Positions 1 to 13,800 of a stretch of DNA of 64,000 nucleotides are shown here, one piece after another. This stretch comes from Rhipicephalus microplus (lineage: Eukaryota; Arthropoda; Arachnida; Ixodida; Ixodidae), in the NCBI RefSeq assembly GCF_043290135.1, contig NC_134701.1, forward strand, positions 99,316,202 through 99,380,201, given 5' to 3'. Numbering within the stretch: position 1 is the stretch's first letter; every line of letters begins with the position of its first letter. The position numbers and the translations under genes were made by a program. Below the pieces are notes generated by a model. The model was not told the origin of the DNA and made no database searches. It saw only the letters and a list, made by a program, of their open reading frames with translations.

Positions 1-180
1 GTAGGGGATGCCTTGGCGTAGACAGAAAGATAACAAATCACGCACGAACTGACGTGGGAGTTGTGGGTGACGTCCCTTAAAGTATCTGATCAGTGGTTGT
101 AATTCTACGTCTTCGCGTTGTTGCTCAGTCACGTATTATGATGCCAGAATAGCAAGGCAGCTGAAGTCTTCATCATTATG

Positions 181-1353
181 TTATCCAGCGACCGCGACAG
201 GTGCGCGGGAGAGACAGTCAGCGTCGGTGTGTTTCCGGCCAGACTTGTAAACTATCGTTATATCGAATTCTTGTAACCAAAGGCTCCATCTTGCGATACG
301 GCCCGAAGGATCTTTCAGATTCGCTAGCCAGCAGAGAGAGTGGTGGTCACTGACGATTCGGAAGGGGTGTCCGTACAAGTAGGGCCTGAATTTCGTTATG
401 GCCCATACAACAACCAGACACTCTTTTTCAGTCGTCGAGTGGTTCTTCTCCGGAGATGACAACGTGCGGCTAGCGTAGGCGATGACGCGTTCAACGCCAT
501 CTTGACCTTGCACGAGAATAGCTCGGAGGCCAAGGTTGCTCGCGTTAGTGTGGACGTCTGTGTCTGCTTCGGTGTCGAAGTGAACAAGGATCGGTGGCGT
601 TTGTAGGCGTTGTTGAAGGTCTCGGAAAGCACCGGATTGTTTGGGGCTCCAGACGAAGGCGACGTCATCCTTGACGAGTTGTTGTAGAGGGTCGGCCATT
701 TTCGAAAAGTTTGGCACGAAGCGGCGGTAATAAGCACAAAGTCCCCGAAAGCGGCGCACATCATGCTTTGTTTTCAGTATCGGGAACGAAGCAACTGCCA
801 TAGACTTGTCAGGATCGGGAGAAACACAACTGCTGATGACAATGTGGCCAAGGAATTTCAGTTCATCTTATACAAAATAACACTCTTCCGGTTTCAGAGA
901 GAGGCCGGCTGTGCGAATAGCCAGAAGAACCGCATCAAGTCGCTCAATGTGCTGTTCAAAATTCGTAAAAGAAAATCACTACGTCGTCTAAATACACTAA
1001 ACAAAAGTAACACTTCAAGCCACATAAAACTGTGTCCATCATTTGTTGGAACGTGGCTGGAGCGGAGCACAGGCCAAAAGAGAGAACTTTAAATTCATAG
1101 AGATCATCCGGTGTAATAAACGCTGTTTTTTCTCGGTCCCGTTCATCTACTTCAATCTGTCAATCTGTCGCAGGCGATCCAAGGAGTGATCATTACGAGG
1201 AAGAGGATATACGTCTTTTTTCGTTATCTTGTTCAGTTTGCGGTAGTCGACGCAGAATAGTAATGAACCATTTTTCTTTTTAACCAGAACAACTGGTGAC
1301 GCCCAAGGACTAGTCGATTGTCGGAATACGTCGTCGTCGAGCACTTGTTTCAC
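181..1353 (-). pseudogene. pol: Reverse transcriptase and RNase H of the first Ty3/gypsy element
   Basis: The segment 1147-1353 holds the RT finger motif SPWASPVVLVKKKNGS and DYRKLNKITKKDVYPLP. The catalytic LVYLDDVVIF box is readable in another frame at about 965-1000. The frame 181-801 carries the RT connection and RNase H, including [10 protein letters not shown] and the closing [16 protein letters not shown]. The first RNase H aspartate (usual TDAS) is asparagine, HTNAS. Frame changes occur between 1147 and 801. The sequence from 180 to 1 still reads as the RNase H-integrase linker. Confidence 0.8.
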
Positions 1354-1380
1354 TTGATGATGGATAGCATCTTGCTCCTT

Positions 1381-2544
1381 CTACGACACGTGGTAAGCAT
1401 GTTGGCGCACGGGTTGCACGTAGGGCTCAGTGATAATTCTGTGCTTCATTAGAGGAGTCTGCCGCACTTTCGAAGTATTGGCAAAACAGTCACTAAAGGA
1501 TGAGAGAAGACTGAGGAGCCTTGCCCTCTTAGGTTTTTCTAACTGGCGATTTACGTTGAGGCGACTAGTCACGTCAGTGTCGCCGCTGTTCTCAGTTGAG
1601 ATCGTCGTAATCAAAGGGAAGGCGTCCAAATCATTTAATGCCTCCAAGTAAGCTATGGTTGTGAGTTTCGCAAAATGCCTGTGTTCGCCACCGAAGTTCG
1701 TAACTAAAATCGTAGTCTGGCCATTTCGGAGTTGAACGAGACTTCGAGCAAATGCCACTTCCCGATCAAGCAATAACGTCAGGTTACTTTGGGCGATGCC
1801 CGTAGTCGACTGCTCCCGTGGATGCTCAACAAGCACGAAGATACTACTGCGAGGTGGCAACGTGACGCAATCATCGACAACGCGTAAGACCACGCCACGA
1901 TGTTCGTTCTCGATGTCGCAATCTCGAGAAACACAGTTAGCGAAACTGACGAACAAATCACGCAGATTAATTATCGCTCCATACTCTTGCAGAAAATCCA
2001 TGCCCAAAATGACCGGCCGAGAACAATCGGGCAGTACAAGGAATAATGCTACAAAGGCCGATGCACAAATCTCAAGCCTGGCAGTGCACCTTCCTATAGG
2101 GGACACGAGGTGTCCTCCAGCGGTGATTAGTTGAGGGCCGTCCCACGTCCTCAGCACCTTGTGTAGACGGTTGGCCAATGAAGCACTCATCACCAAGTAA
2201 TCAGCTCTCGTGTCCACAAGCGAATTCACTGGATAACAGTCGACGGAAACGGTAATGGCAGCGAACGTTCTGTTGGCGGTTTCACAATCAGGCTTTAACG
2301 GCACGTCGTAAGGCAGCGGCGGAGGGTATTCGTCGCTTCGCGTGACAGCAGTCTCACCTCCAGAGGTCGCCGTTTTCAGTTTCCCCGGCATGAGCTTGCG
2401 CCACTGACACCAGGGGACCCAAAGGCGGGTCGGGCGCGGCGCGTTGTTGTGGACGGACGGGGTGATGGTGACCGTGACTGTCATCACGGCGGGACACGAG
2501 CGTGATGACTGCCTTCCAAGTAATCCGCAATTTCTTGTGGGCAC
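1381..2544 (-). pseudogene. Aspartic protease region of the first Ty3/gypsy element
   Basis: The frame encodes a retropepsin-like domain: a catalytic loop in VNSLVDTRADYLVMS, then flap-region residues, then the ILGMDFLQEYGAIINL segment typical of the end of the fold. The invariant DTG is DTR here (codons near 2204-2216), which is expected to abolish activity. The frame continues toward RT and ends in an in-frame TAG at 1381-1383, after which the same frame continues at 1380 into RT, so this is a simple nonsense change rather than a domain boundary. Confidence 0.75.
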
Positions 2545-3650
2545 TCACCATAGCGTGGACAACGGGCATCTGGGTGGAATCCGCGTTGGCCTATTCGTCG
2601 GTAGTAACAGTCGCGGTACATGTGTCCAACTTCGCCACAGTGGTAGCACAAAGGACGATTGTGGGGTGCACGCCAGACGGTGGACTTGCGCGGGCCAAGA
2701 CGAAAATCGGCCTGAGAAGGCAGGCGATGGGCTGGACTTAGAAAGCGCCTGGGGGTCCCTGAAGGTGGATGAGCAAAGTGTGTCGTCGACGGCGTAGAGA
2801 CGCGTAGGGCACCCGCGTAGGAAAGTGTGGGCGGTTCAACTTGCGATGGTGGTGAGAAGTCGACGAACTGCCTGATTTCGTTTCGAACGACGTCCGTAAG
2901 AGCAGCGCTACTGGAAGGGGACGCTGGATGAAATTTCCGAAGTTCTTGGCGTATAACTTGCCGTATGAGTTCTGTGAGGACCTCCATGTTATCACCTCCT
3001 GGTGCAAGCGAGCACGCAGCGGACATGGCCATCTGACACTCATTTTGCGACAACTGCTGCCGAAGCATGCGCTCTATAATTGTCGCATCACGTATGAACT
3101 CGGACACAGTCGTAGGAGGGTTGCGCGCAAGGCCCACGAATGGTTGCTCCTTTACGCCTCGCATTAGCAGACGAACTTTTTTGTCTTCTGGCATGTGGGG
3201 GTCAGCCCGTCAAAACAATCGCCACATTTCTTCGACAAACATGGCGATGCTCTCATTCGGCATTTGAAACCACGAAGAAAGTGCCTGCTCCACTCTCTGT
3301 TTCCGTTCGGGGTTACTGAACGCCTCGCGAAGCTGCCGATGGATTCCTGCCAACTTTTGAATGAAGTTTCGTGGTTCTCATACCGCACTCTTGCGGCGTC
3401 TAAGAGGGAGATACACACGTTCTTACTTACGGCGATTGTCCCAGTCGTTGATGGCAGCAACCCGGTCGAAATGGTCAAGCCAGTCTTCAACATCCACACC
3501 GGCATCACCATGGAATGAGTTGGGTGTGCGAGGCGTGTTGATGACACAGGGTACGCTAGCGAGTGGGTCATGCTCGGTTTGGGTGGCGGATCTTGCAGTC
3601 AATGTCCTCACGGAACTTGGTCAAGGGGCCCTACTGTGGTGGTAGTCCTT
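2484..3650 (-). pseudogene. gag: gag of the first Ty3/gypsy element
   Basis: Gag is the nucleocapsid/capsid precursor of the element. The N-terminal part (about 3423-3611) has the DVEDWLDHFDRVAAIN-type capsid start, the middle is in another frame (about 3164-3430), and the C-terminal part (2484-3194) ends with a CCHC zinc knuckle, CYHCGEVGHMYRDC, encoded near 2615-2660. The zinc knuckle binds the element RNA in this family. At least two frame changes separate the pieces, so no single product is possible. No start codon can be chosen with confidence. Confidence 0.75.
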
Positions 3651-3750
3651 GAAGGCGGCGGCTGCTTTGATAGATATCATCAGACCCTGGTGCACTGGTG
3701 GTGGTTGCTTCTGGTTCAGGACCAGCAGGCATAAGACGTCGCAGTACAGT

Positions 3751-3767
3751 ACCCAGCACCTCCACCA
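3751..3767 (-). other. Primer-binding site of the first Ty3/gypsy element
   Basis: The plus strand reads ACCCAGCACCTCCACCA, which looks like the 3' end of a tRNA including CCA; the minus strand therefore carries a TGG-initiated primer-binding site 3 nt from the inferred LTR end. The same 17 bases occur at 29930-29946 next to a proven LTR, which is the main support. I could not identify the matching tRNA. Confidence 0.7.
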
Positions 3768-3770
3768 GTC

Positions 3771-3909
3771 TGTCGCGAGAGGAAACGATAGGCAGGAACT
3801 CGAAGTGGAGGACTTTTTACTCAGCCACAGCTGCCGTTAACTTCTTCGCTCTCGTCTTCTGCCACCAACACAGCGTGGCAATGTTTACTTCACCGCACAA
3901 TACATGACA
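3771..3909 (-). repeat. Putative 5' LTR of the first Ty3/gypsy element
   Basis: This block lies immediately upstream (minus sense) of the primer-binding site and has TG...CA-type ends; on either strand it starts TGTC and ends GACA. At about 139 bp it is close in size to the 159-bp LTRs of the second element. The partner LTR is outside the window, so the outer boundary is inferred only from the terminal bases. Confidence 0.45.
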
Positions 3910-5302
<1,393 letters not shown>

Positions 5303-5304
<2 letters not shown>

Positions 5305-7112
5305 TAAGTCTGATTGCGTCCACTGCAGCACAAAGACCTCTCCCATGTTCCGCGATTTAACCCGGTCCTGTGCTTGCTGCTGCCAATTTATATCCGCAAA
5401 CTTCTTTATCTCATCTGCCCACCTAACCTTCTGACTCCCCCTAACCCGCTTGCCTTCTCTGGGAATCCAGTTAGTTACCCTTAACGACCAGCGGTTATCC
5501 TGTATACGTGCTACATGCCCGGCCCATGTCCATTTCTTCTTCTTGATATCAGCAATGATATCCTTAACTCTCGTTTGTTCCCTAATCCACTCTACTTTCT
5601 TCTTGACTCTTAAGGTTTCACCTAAAATTTTTTTTCCAATGCTCGCTGCGTCGTCCTCAATTTAAGCTGAACCCTCTTTGTAAGTCTCCAAATTTCTGCT
5701 CCGTAGCTAAGTACCGGCAAGATACAGCTGTTATATACCTTCCTCTTGAGGGATAGTGGCAATGTACTTGTCATAATTTGAGAGTTCTTGCCAAACGTGC
5801 TCCACACCATTCTTATTCTTTTAGTTACTTAAATCTCGTGGTTCGGCTCCGCGGTTATTACCTGTTCTAAGTAGACATAGTCTTTTACAACTTGAAGTGC
5901 ATTATTACCTATTTCGAAGCGCTGCTCTTTTCTGGGGTTGTTGTACATTACTTTCGTTTTCTACAGATTCATTTTAAGACCCACCTTTCTACTCTCCTTG
6001 TCTAACTCTGTAATCATGAGTTGCAATTCGTCCCCTGAGTTACTCAGCAATGCAATGCCATCGGTGAAGTGCAGGTTACTAAGGTACTCTTCATTAACTC
6101 TTATCCCTAACTGTTCCCATTCTAGGCTTCTGAAAACCTCCTGTAAGCACGCGGTAAATAGCATTGGGGAGATTGTGTCCCCCTGCTTTACACCCTTCTT
6201 GATTGGTATTCTGTTGCTTTCTTTATGAAGCACTATGGTAGCAGTTGATCCCATGTATATTTCTTCGAGAATGTTCATATGTACCTCATCGCATGATTCC
6301 GCAGTGTCCGCATGACGGCTGATATTTCTACTGAATCAAACGCCTTCTCGTAATCTATGAAGGCTATGTATAGTGGTTCGTTATATTCTGAGCATTTCTC
6401 TATTATCTGATTGATAGTATGAATGTGGTCGATTGTTGAGTAGCCTGTTCGAAATCCTGCTTGTACCTTTGGTTGATTGAATTCTAATGTTTTCTTTACT
6501 CTGTTAGCAATTACCTTTGTAGATAGCTTGTATACTACAGAGAGCAAGATAATCGGCCTGTAATTTTTCAAGTCCTTGTCATCTCGTTTCTTACGTATTA
6601 AGATGATATTAGCTTCTTTCCAAGACTTTGGTACTCTTCCCGTCAGGAGACACCTCGTAAACAGGGTGGCTAGTTTTTCCAACACATTCTGTCCATCTTT
6701 CAGCAGATCTGATGTTACCTGATCCTCACCAGCAGCTTTGCCTCTTTGTATGCTCTCCAAAGCTTCTCTGACTTCTTCTATCATTACTGGTGGGTTGTCA
6801 TCTGGGTTACTGCTAGTTCTTATAGTATTAACGTTGTGGTTGTCCCGGCTACTGTACAGATCTCTGTAAAACTTCTCCGCTATTTTAACTATATATTGGT
6901 AGTTATTTTGCCTTCTTGTTCCTTAGTGCATACATCTGATTTTTGCCTATCCCAAGTTTCCTCTTCACTGCTTTGACGCTTCCTCCGTTTTTCAGAGCGT
7001 GTTCAATTCTATTCATGTTATACCTTCTTACATCGGACACCTTAGACCTAATAATCAACTTCGAAAGCTCTGCCAGTTCTATTTTGTCTGTTGTACTTGA
7101 GACTTTCATAAT
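5303..7112 (-). pseudogene. RTE-clade LINE, 5'-truncated 3' half (RT domain)
   Basis: On the minus strand, 7110 to 5620 encodes pieces of an RTE-type reverse transcriptase: the linker ERIEHALKNGG..., then ESIQRGKAAGEDQVTSDLL, FIDYEKAFDSVEISA, GVKQGDTISPMLFTACLQE and the thumb. The usual FADD box is FTDG (codons near 6055-6066), so the catalytic aspartate pair is lost. Several frame shifts break the protein. The 3' UTR ending in CTGCAGTGGAC-type sequence matches the copy at 37216-40032, but here the tail gives way to (TA)n instead of (ATG)n. The 5' end at about 7112 is abrupt and meets a SINE. Confidence 0.85.
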
Positions 7113-7440
7113 GGGCAGCGATGGCGTAGTGCTTGGAGCATCCGCCGCGCATGCAAAAGGTCCGTGGTTCAAATCCCGGTGCCGGGCTGCTCGCAAATGG
7201 ATAAAAAAATCCGCGTGGTGATGGAACTGCATTACGAGGCCTGGGGTGATGCCTCACCGGCAACCACCGCCGGGAACGCACTCCCTCACCAGAGAAGGAT
7301 TGGCCACCCTGGTGCAGTATCTGGCCACTACCTCCCACATGCATACGTCAAATAACTCACGTCCCTCAGTCCCCAGCAGCTGCGAAGCAACTGACCACGG
7401 CGGCGGTCAGATCTGTAACGCAGCAGAGGGTTACAAAAGG
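7113..7440 (+). mobile_element. tRNA-derived SINE
   Basis: The head resembles a tRNA: an A box in TGGCGTAGTGCTTGGAGCATC and a B box in GGTCCGTGGTTCAAATCCC (7122-7180), followed by a tRNA-unrelated body of about 260 bp. Such internal boxes serve as the pol III promoter in this class. It sits at the truncated 5' end of the RTE copy in opposite orientation. I recognise it as a repeat type common in ticks, from memory only. The tRNA part is not a functional tRNA: no anticodon arm folds cleanly. Confidence 0.7.
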
Positions 7441-7470
7441 GCGCGCTTTTACAAAAAGGGCGCGCTTTTC
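7431..7470. repeat. 20-bp direct duplication
   Basis: Two tandem copies of a TTACAAAAAGGGCGCGCTTT-like unit lie at the distal end of the SINE. This may be replication slippage or part of the SINE tail. Confidence 0.6.
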
Positions 7471-8050
7471 AGACACACCGAATTAACAACTGAGACACTT
7501 ATTCGCGTTCACCTTTACTTGTAAATGTGTATCCTGAGTCATTTGTGCGAGAAAAAACGCGGGGCATGGTTCGCTCTTCTTGACATTCTGCGCTTAACCT
7601 TCCAATTTTCGCTATCGTGTTGATTGCTTCGCCTTTGCGGAACTGCTGTGAGTTTTAAAGTCGGTAGTCTTTCTTAGGATAACTCGGCGCTGAAATTTTC
7701 TTCTGTTTGTCCATCTGTTCGTCTCTTTTTCCGCCGAAATGCCACCCAAAATGGCCAAAATCTAAGCCCATTCGCAGCGTCTTCCAATATGGCTCATGTT
7801 TCTGCGTTCATACTTGTGCGAGTCTCAAATAAAAAGCGATTATTACTCATATTTGAGGCACAATAACAGCATGTCAATATTCTGTCGTGTGTCTCTTTAT
7901 ACTAGAAAAGGCATACAGACGTACGATAAGGACGTAGCGTTTATCACACTGCGCTGACAATGCAAAGCTATATATGCGCCAAAACGCAAGTTTTTTTTTT
8001 TTTTTTGCAGCTTTGCTAAGTTAACACGGTGTGGCTTTATACCCGCGGCT
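7471..8050. other. Intergenic, nothing recognised
   Basis: Unique-looking sequence with a 15-T run at about 7990-8005, just before the integrase fragment. No coding signal. Confidence 0.4.
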
Positions 8051-8814
8051 GTGTGTTACGCAGAAACCAAGGCTTTATCAAGTGGAACCGTAGTGGAAGC
8101 GGCACGATTTTTCATTGAAGATATCGTTCTGAGGCATGGTGCTCCTAGAATTATAATAACAGACAGAGGTACCGCTTTCACGGCCACGCTCCTCAAGTCA
8201 GTGCTTGAGTTCAGTGGAACAGCGCATCCAAAAACTACCTCCTACCATTCACAAACCAACGGCTTAACAGAATGACTCAACAAGACAATTGCTTATATGC
8301 TCAGTATGTACATCGACGCGGATCATAAAAATTGGGACGACATTCTACCACACGTGAAGTTTGCCTATGATACGGCGCAGCAGGAAACTACACAGAGCAC
8401 GCCATTTAGTCTTCTTTATGGCCGTGAAGTGGCGACAATGCTTGATGCCATGCTGCTGCACGACTGCGATGATACAGACGCGAATGTTCAAGCCTTTACC
8501 CAACGAGCTGAAGAGGCACGGCAGCTAGCACGCGTGCGAATCGCCCGACAGCAGAGTTACGACGCACAACGTTATAACGTGCAACACCGATACGTCACTT
8601 TTCAACCAGGCGAGAAAGTGTGGGTCTAGAGCCCTATTCGCCAACGCGACCTTTCTGAAAAGTTACTGAAGAAGTACTTTGGTCCCTACAATGTTGTACG
8701 GCGCCTAAGTGACGTGAATTATGAGGTCATCCCTGACAGTTCCTCGCGAGCTCAAAAATCTGAAATCGTACACGTTGTGCGGATGAAGCCATATTGCTGT
8801 GAGCAAGTTGTGTA
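8051..8814 (+). pseudogene. Ty3/gypsy integrase fragment (core and C-terminal domain)
   Basis: The frame begins inside the integrase core just after the first catalytic aspartate and carries the second, IIITDRGTAF, and the glutamate context HSQTNGLTE. The next codon is a TGA stop (8273-8275), where the family usually has Arg, and the same frame resumes immediately to 8629 with WDDILPHVKFAYD and SLLYGREVATMLD. After a TAG at 8627-8629 it continues through KKYFGPYNVVRRLSDVNYEV, a GPY/F C-terminal domain. The N-terminal zinc finger and all upstream pol are absent and no LTR was found, so this is an isolated fragment. Confidence 0.8.
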
Positions 8815-10531
8815 ATATACGTAAACTGCATACACCGCGTATTCTGTAGCCGAGCATCGGGTCGACGCTCTTTCTGGAGGGAGGCAAATGCCGCATTCAA
8901 CCTGCAGAGGAGAGCTCGCGCAGCCAGAGAAGAAGACGAAGCTCTTGCCCGGTCCTCCTTAGGAGTGCCTTTCATTTTAATTAAATTGAGCTCTTCTATA
9001 TCGAACTCCTGCTGTGTCTGCGTCGTGACAATAGCATAGACAATATCACGATTGACGCTGTCATCAACGGGTCGCATTCCACCATCAGTGCAAAAAGACT
9101 TTACTTATATTGTGCCACCACACTTGCAGCCACCTGTCAACTTGTTCATGCATCATGAGGTGTGGATTCATGCATACATCAGAGCAAAAGCATCGTTTGT
9201 ACATCCCAGTAAACATAGTTATAGTTAACGTTAAGGTGTGACCACATGCTTTTTTTTGCTCCCCCAAAGCACATTGCCGACCTTCATTAGTACAAATTAT
9301 TATATCGAATGAATGTACTCAGAGCACATAGTAGCTAGTGCATAAAAGGGTCCAATGAGAAAAATGTGCGCCATAAGGGAAACGAAGAATATAGAACCGC
9401 AATTAGGTCTAACAGATGAACGTGCACTCTAGCTTGTGTTTCCTTATAGGCTTGCATATATCCAAGCCATAAGAATATCTGAAACAAATCAATCAATATA
9501 TACACAAACCAGTCTAAACAATAACATATTTGCTTGACAGACAGGAACACTCAAAGTGGTCTCTGCTAATATATGGCACGGTCCTTTATTTGTATGCATC
9601 TTTTTTTTCTGAATACAAGGTTTAGAACGTAACAACCATGACCACATACATAGCCATTCATTTCGCACAATCTACCATCTGTGCCAGAATGCCCAGTCTT
9701 GTGATAGAAGAAAGTAAAGATAGGGGAGAGGTGATCACAATGTCACATTTCGCGCCAGTACCAGCCATCAATTATTGCAAAATCTCGGTGCCGCTAAAAC
9801 GCCACAGCACATAGAATATTCGTGTGGTTCTGCTCGATCTCACTTCAATGCAGATGCACGAGAGCGGTTGGAAAAAAAAAGCTTGGTTTTGTGACAAAAC
9901 AATGGGGTGCTCCTCGTCGTTACAAATAGCGTCTCGTTTCGCGCCCAAATGAAGAACTAGTATCAGCAAAGCAAGGCTAAATATTTACGCAGTAGCAGTG
10001 TCGCCTGCAAGACTCGTGCAAGACGGCTCCATCACAAATGAACTTAGTGCACATTCAAATCGTTTGTGTATTCAGAACGGCTCCATTATATCCGCATGCT
10101 CCATTAAGCCACACGTCCATTCTTTCTCAAACATTTGCACACCAGAAACTTCATATCAGAAGGTTTTTACTGCTTTGTTTTTCAATGCACAAATGCAGTG
10201 CTCCCCAGTCTGTTATGACGGCTTACAAAGGCGTTCAATAGTGACTTTCACGGTTAAATGCGGAGTAAAGACGTTTTTTTTTCTCACTGCATGCGGCTTC
10301 AGAGGTGAAAAGGCAGCTTTCTATTGCCATTTGAAACATGCACGGAGTAACCAAAAGTGCTGAAAATTGCGAACAGACTTGCTTTCAGTATGTGGCGAGG
10401 TAAAATGAATGATTCACTGAGTGTCAAAACCATACCGCTGCTTAAGGATACCGCTGGGCGTCAAAATGGTTTCACACCTTCGAGGTATTATGAGCAGAAC
10501 TTGTTTTTTGCTTACAAAAGAACGATGATTA

Positions 10532-10532
<1 letters not shown>
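8815..10532. other. Intergenic, nothing recognised
   Basis: Short frames of at most about 121 codons on both strands, none with a motif I recognise. AT-rich. Possibly includes unrecognised repeat remnants. Confidence 0.35.
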
Positions 10533-10623
<91 letters not shown>

Positions 10624-10645
10624 CGGCATTTATGTCTGTTTGTAA

Positions 10646-10724
<79 letters not shown>
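10533..10724. repeat. Compound (CA)n-(TA)n-(TA)n microsatellite
   Basis: About 36 bp of CA repeat passes directly into about 52 bp of TA repeat, then a 30-bp unique spacer and a further 74 bp of TA repeat. It is followed by a short GA run and the hammerhead-like motif. Confidence 0.97.
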
Positions 10725-10727
<3 letters not shown>

Positions 10728-10816
10728 AGAGAGAGAAAGATTTTGTAGAGTTTCGCTTCCGTTGTCGTAGAAACAGGATCGAATAAATATACGCTTCCAA
10801 AAAACTGTTTATTTGT

Positions 10817-10847
10817 GACGTTTCGACCGGAGACCGGTCTTCATCAG
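10817..10847 (-). ncRNA. Hammerhead-ribozyme-like core, orphan copy
   Basis: On the minus strand the sequence runs CTGATGA, then a perfect 6-bp stem II (GACCGG / CCGGTC) with a 3-nt loop, then GAAAC and GTC. These are the conserved core elements of a hammerhead ribozyme in the correct order and spacing. Stems I and III are not clear to me, as in the minimal variants known from Penelope-like elements. The arrangement (TA)n, about 90 bp, then the motif repeats that of the palindrome ends at 21455 and 24782, so this is probably a solo terminal remnant of a Penelope-like element. Confidence 0.6.
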
Positions 10848-13800
10848 ACGTAATTTAATAGGCTCCGATGCGTTTTTATGTCGTCGCCGAGCCGAGAGAG
10901 AGAGAAAAGGTATGAAGGGTTCATACTGGTATTGGTCACACCACCACGTGTGCCTGTGAGTACTTCCACATACGCATGACACGTGTATTTTGTGCTTAAA
11001 AAGAAACAAAACAATAAGAAATGTGCGCACCTAAACTAGTGGCCAAACAACCCATGCAAATACATAGAATCAAGACAAGTTAAAAAATAAATAAAGGTAA
11101 ACAAATAAATTAAAATGAAACAGAGCAAGAATACCAAGTGGTCATACTAAGTACGTCCCTGAGGTGCCCCCGGCCCATACTCAGTTGCAAGGACCGAAGA
11201 TATCTCCAAGAAAAAATACAGAACAAACAACAAATATGTATTACATATACATCTATGGTCCAGGTGGGTAAATTAAGTACATTCGAGTGGTACATTGTGA
11301 ACTTACCCGTCTGAGGTTCACCTCTCATCATCCTCCCCCCCCCCCCCCGCAGCTTGAACAAAACACCAAAGTACATGCCTAATTTGCGATCATTGCCACA
11401 TCCCACCGATTAACCCTACCCCCTTCCCTTAGTTGCTCTTGAAGCCTGGGAAGGAGCCCCATGTAAGAATGATGTGGTGATTGCAAAAAATATATATAAA
11501 AAATAAAAAAACCACGCACAGCTCCCGCATGTCTAAGCTAGCTTTGACAAGCGTGAGCTTCGTGTGGTAGTTTAAATTAATTATAGGCCTAAAATTGGTA
11601 TAATCTAACCAAATTCAGCCGTGTCTTCTTAAACAGGAGAAATATTACGGGGGCTTCACGTATATACCTTGAGGAGTATTCTCCCGTCTATTCATCAAAA
11701 TAAACAAAATAGAGCGCCAAGTTACCTACCAAGTTTTTTTAGTCGTTGTTTAAAAACTTGAATAAAACAGTGCTCTTTCGTGAAGCAATAAAACGAAGGA
11801 GGCTAGCAAAAATTAAAACTAAATGCTAATGAGAGACATTTTCGCTTCACTAACAAAGCCTGGTTCACCCCAATCTTCTTGCCGCACAGCTTAACAACTG
11901 CGAGTCCTGCCTGGCACTCGGAACACACGCGATGTGATAGCGCCCGTCAGAGCACGATTCTAGGGCTACGGCATTTCGAGGCTGAAAGTACAGGCTCACG
12001 TAGCGAAAGTCAAGTCATTACAGTCACGCGACTGGGTTAAAAGCGCTCTGTTCACGCTCTTCGCGATAGCACAATATTAATCAAGCTTTGCATGTTGTAA
12101 AAAAGTGGCTTTGAATGTTTGCATACATGGTATAATACAGTGCAAGCGCGAATGCAAGGACTGAAGAGTAAGAATTCTGACAACGTGCGGAAAATTCTCC
12201 ACTTTCTTAGTTGTCATTGGGCACTAGGCAGCTAGTCGTAATAATTAATTTCTATCAATTCACCCTTACTTGTACTACAGTGCTCGTTGTATGCATGCAA
12301 ATAACGTATAAAAGAAAAGGCACGCTTGTAATGGCCTCGATGTCCCGGGCAATGGCCGATTGAGCAGAGGGGATAGCAAAAGGTCTTTCACTTTCCAAGT
12401 TCCCTCATGGTAGTACGAATTGATTGGTAACATCAATTCCTAGAGAACTTGAGGGCGTCCACTCGCCTCCACAATGAGCGAACGCTGCCTCCCAAACACT
12501 GAACCGACTGACACATGAAAGTCACGGCCAGTTCTCTCATCCTTGTTCAGAGAGTGAAGCACGTTGCGCCACAAGTAAAGCTCTGCGCACGTCTTGAAAG
12601 TACAACACGCACACGCTATAAGCGCCTCCACGCTGTTCTTTGGAGCAAACACCATGAAGGCGATTCCTAGAGGGAATTGCTTTCGAACTGAGCACTGTTT
12701 CACCGAAGGTTTATCCCAGCCTGTTTAGTTCTTTCATCTATATTTCAGCAAATGTCGAAGCAGAACGAGAAGAGTAACAACGACGAGGATTGTCTTCCTT
12801 CTCGGTCGTATCTCTGCACACCAGCTACATGAGAACGGTGCGCGAGTCAGTCGGTGTCTTACAGACAGCCTCTAGAGGCCCTGTTCAAGTGCACTTCATT
12901 GGAATAAAATATTTAGATGCCGAGCACCGAAGATGGTTCTGTGTCCTAATGAACTCTTTGCACGTTTCTTGTTAATGCAAAATGCATTGAACGTAGATGC
13001 GACTACGGCGGTCATTCCCATGTGCAGCCACATTCACCGCATTTTTTTGCCTAAGATGGTCACTCTGTGAATAAGCACGCGCTTTGCGTGGCGACTGAAA
13101 GTTGCCAACTGGCTTGCGAAACGTGAAGGTTCGCTATTTAAACTTACTCAACACTACTGCCTTACCAAAACATCTCGTTATTCGTAATGCGAGAGCCATT
13201 GCTCTCATGGCCCTTTATAGGGGCGCTCAACGATAGAGCCATGTATGTTGCACTCATTCTTAGATAGAGTTTGATTAAGATCCGAAGATTTTTATTCAAT
13301 TTGAAAGGAACGTTTGAGAGGAGTAAGCGAAAATTTTACACACTCGTAAGGAACTCGCGGATAGAAAGGCTGGAAGGGAAGGAGAAAACGAAACTTGCGG
13401 CAGTTTTTTCTACTACAGATATTCGGGTTGAAAACGTCTTGAAGAATGTTTGCATCCCGTTAAGTGCGGAGTCAGTTGATCCCTTCACGCAAAGTATGCC
13501 TAAATATATACATATTTCACTAATTGTCATTTCTGAAGCTATGCATATTTATTTTTGTTAGTTTTATTCTTTTTATTTGTTTCTTCTTTTTTATTTCTAT
13601 ACGTTGCTTGTGCCCGCATGTCCGCATAGCCATTTCTAAGTTACCTTCCGGCCTGTCGTGTTATAGATATGACAAAGTATTATTCAGTTGCTGCTATGAA
13701 AATCCGGAATGTTCCTATACTCGTAAAACGTAAAGCGGACCTTGTCATAGCGGAGTGAGTGAGCTGGGCTGGTGATTTACGTTGTCCTGCTTGTATGCAT

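Larger units (their letters stand above)
1..3909 (-). mobile_element. Ty3/gypsy LTR retrotransposon, decayed, cut by window start
   Basis: Read on the minus strand, the order is putative LTR, primer-binding site, gag with zinc knuckle, aspartic protease, reverse transcriptase, RNase H, then the beginning of the integrase region at positions 1-180. That order (integrase after RNase H) is the Ty3/gypsy order. The coding line is broken by at least one in-frame stop (TAG at 1381-1383) and by frame changes in gag and in RT, and catalytic residues are altered in protease and RNase H, so it is a dead copy. The 3' LTR and most of integrase lie outside the window. It shares gag style and primer-binding site with the more complete element at 24926-30107 but has a different LTR, so it is a related but separate family. 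Confidence 0.85.

Noticed and set aside
396..764. A 122-codon minus-strand gene overlapping RNase H
   Set aside because: It is a shadow frame of the Ty3/gypsy RNase H, which has recognisable motifs in the other frame.
7122..7186. A functional tRNA gene
   Set aside because: A and B boxes are present but the cloverleaf does not fold well and the sequence continues into a SINE body; the same applies to the copies at 17050 and 46409.
7984..8060. A pyrimidine tract plus TTTGCAG as a splice acceptor for a host exon
   Set aside because: What follows is a retroelement integrase fragment with in-frame stops, not a host exon.
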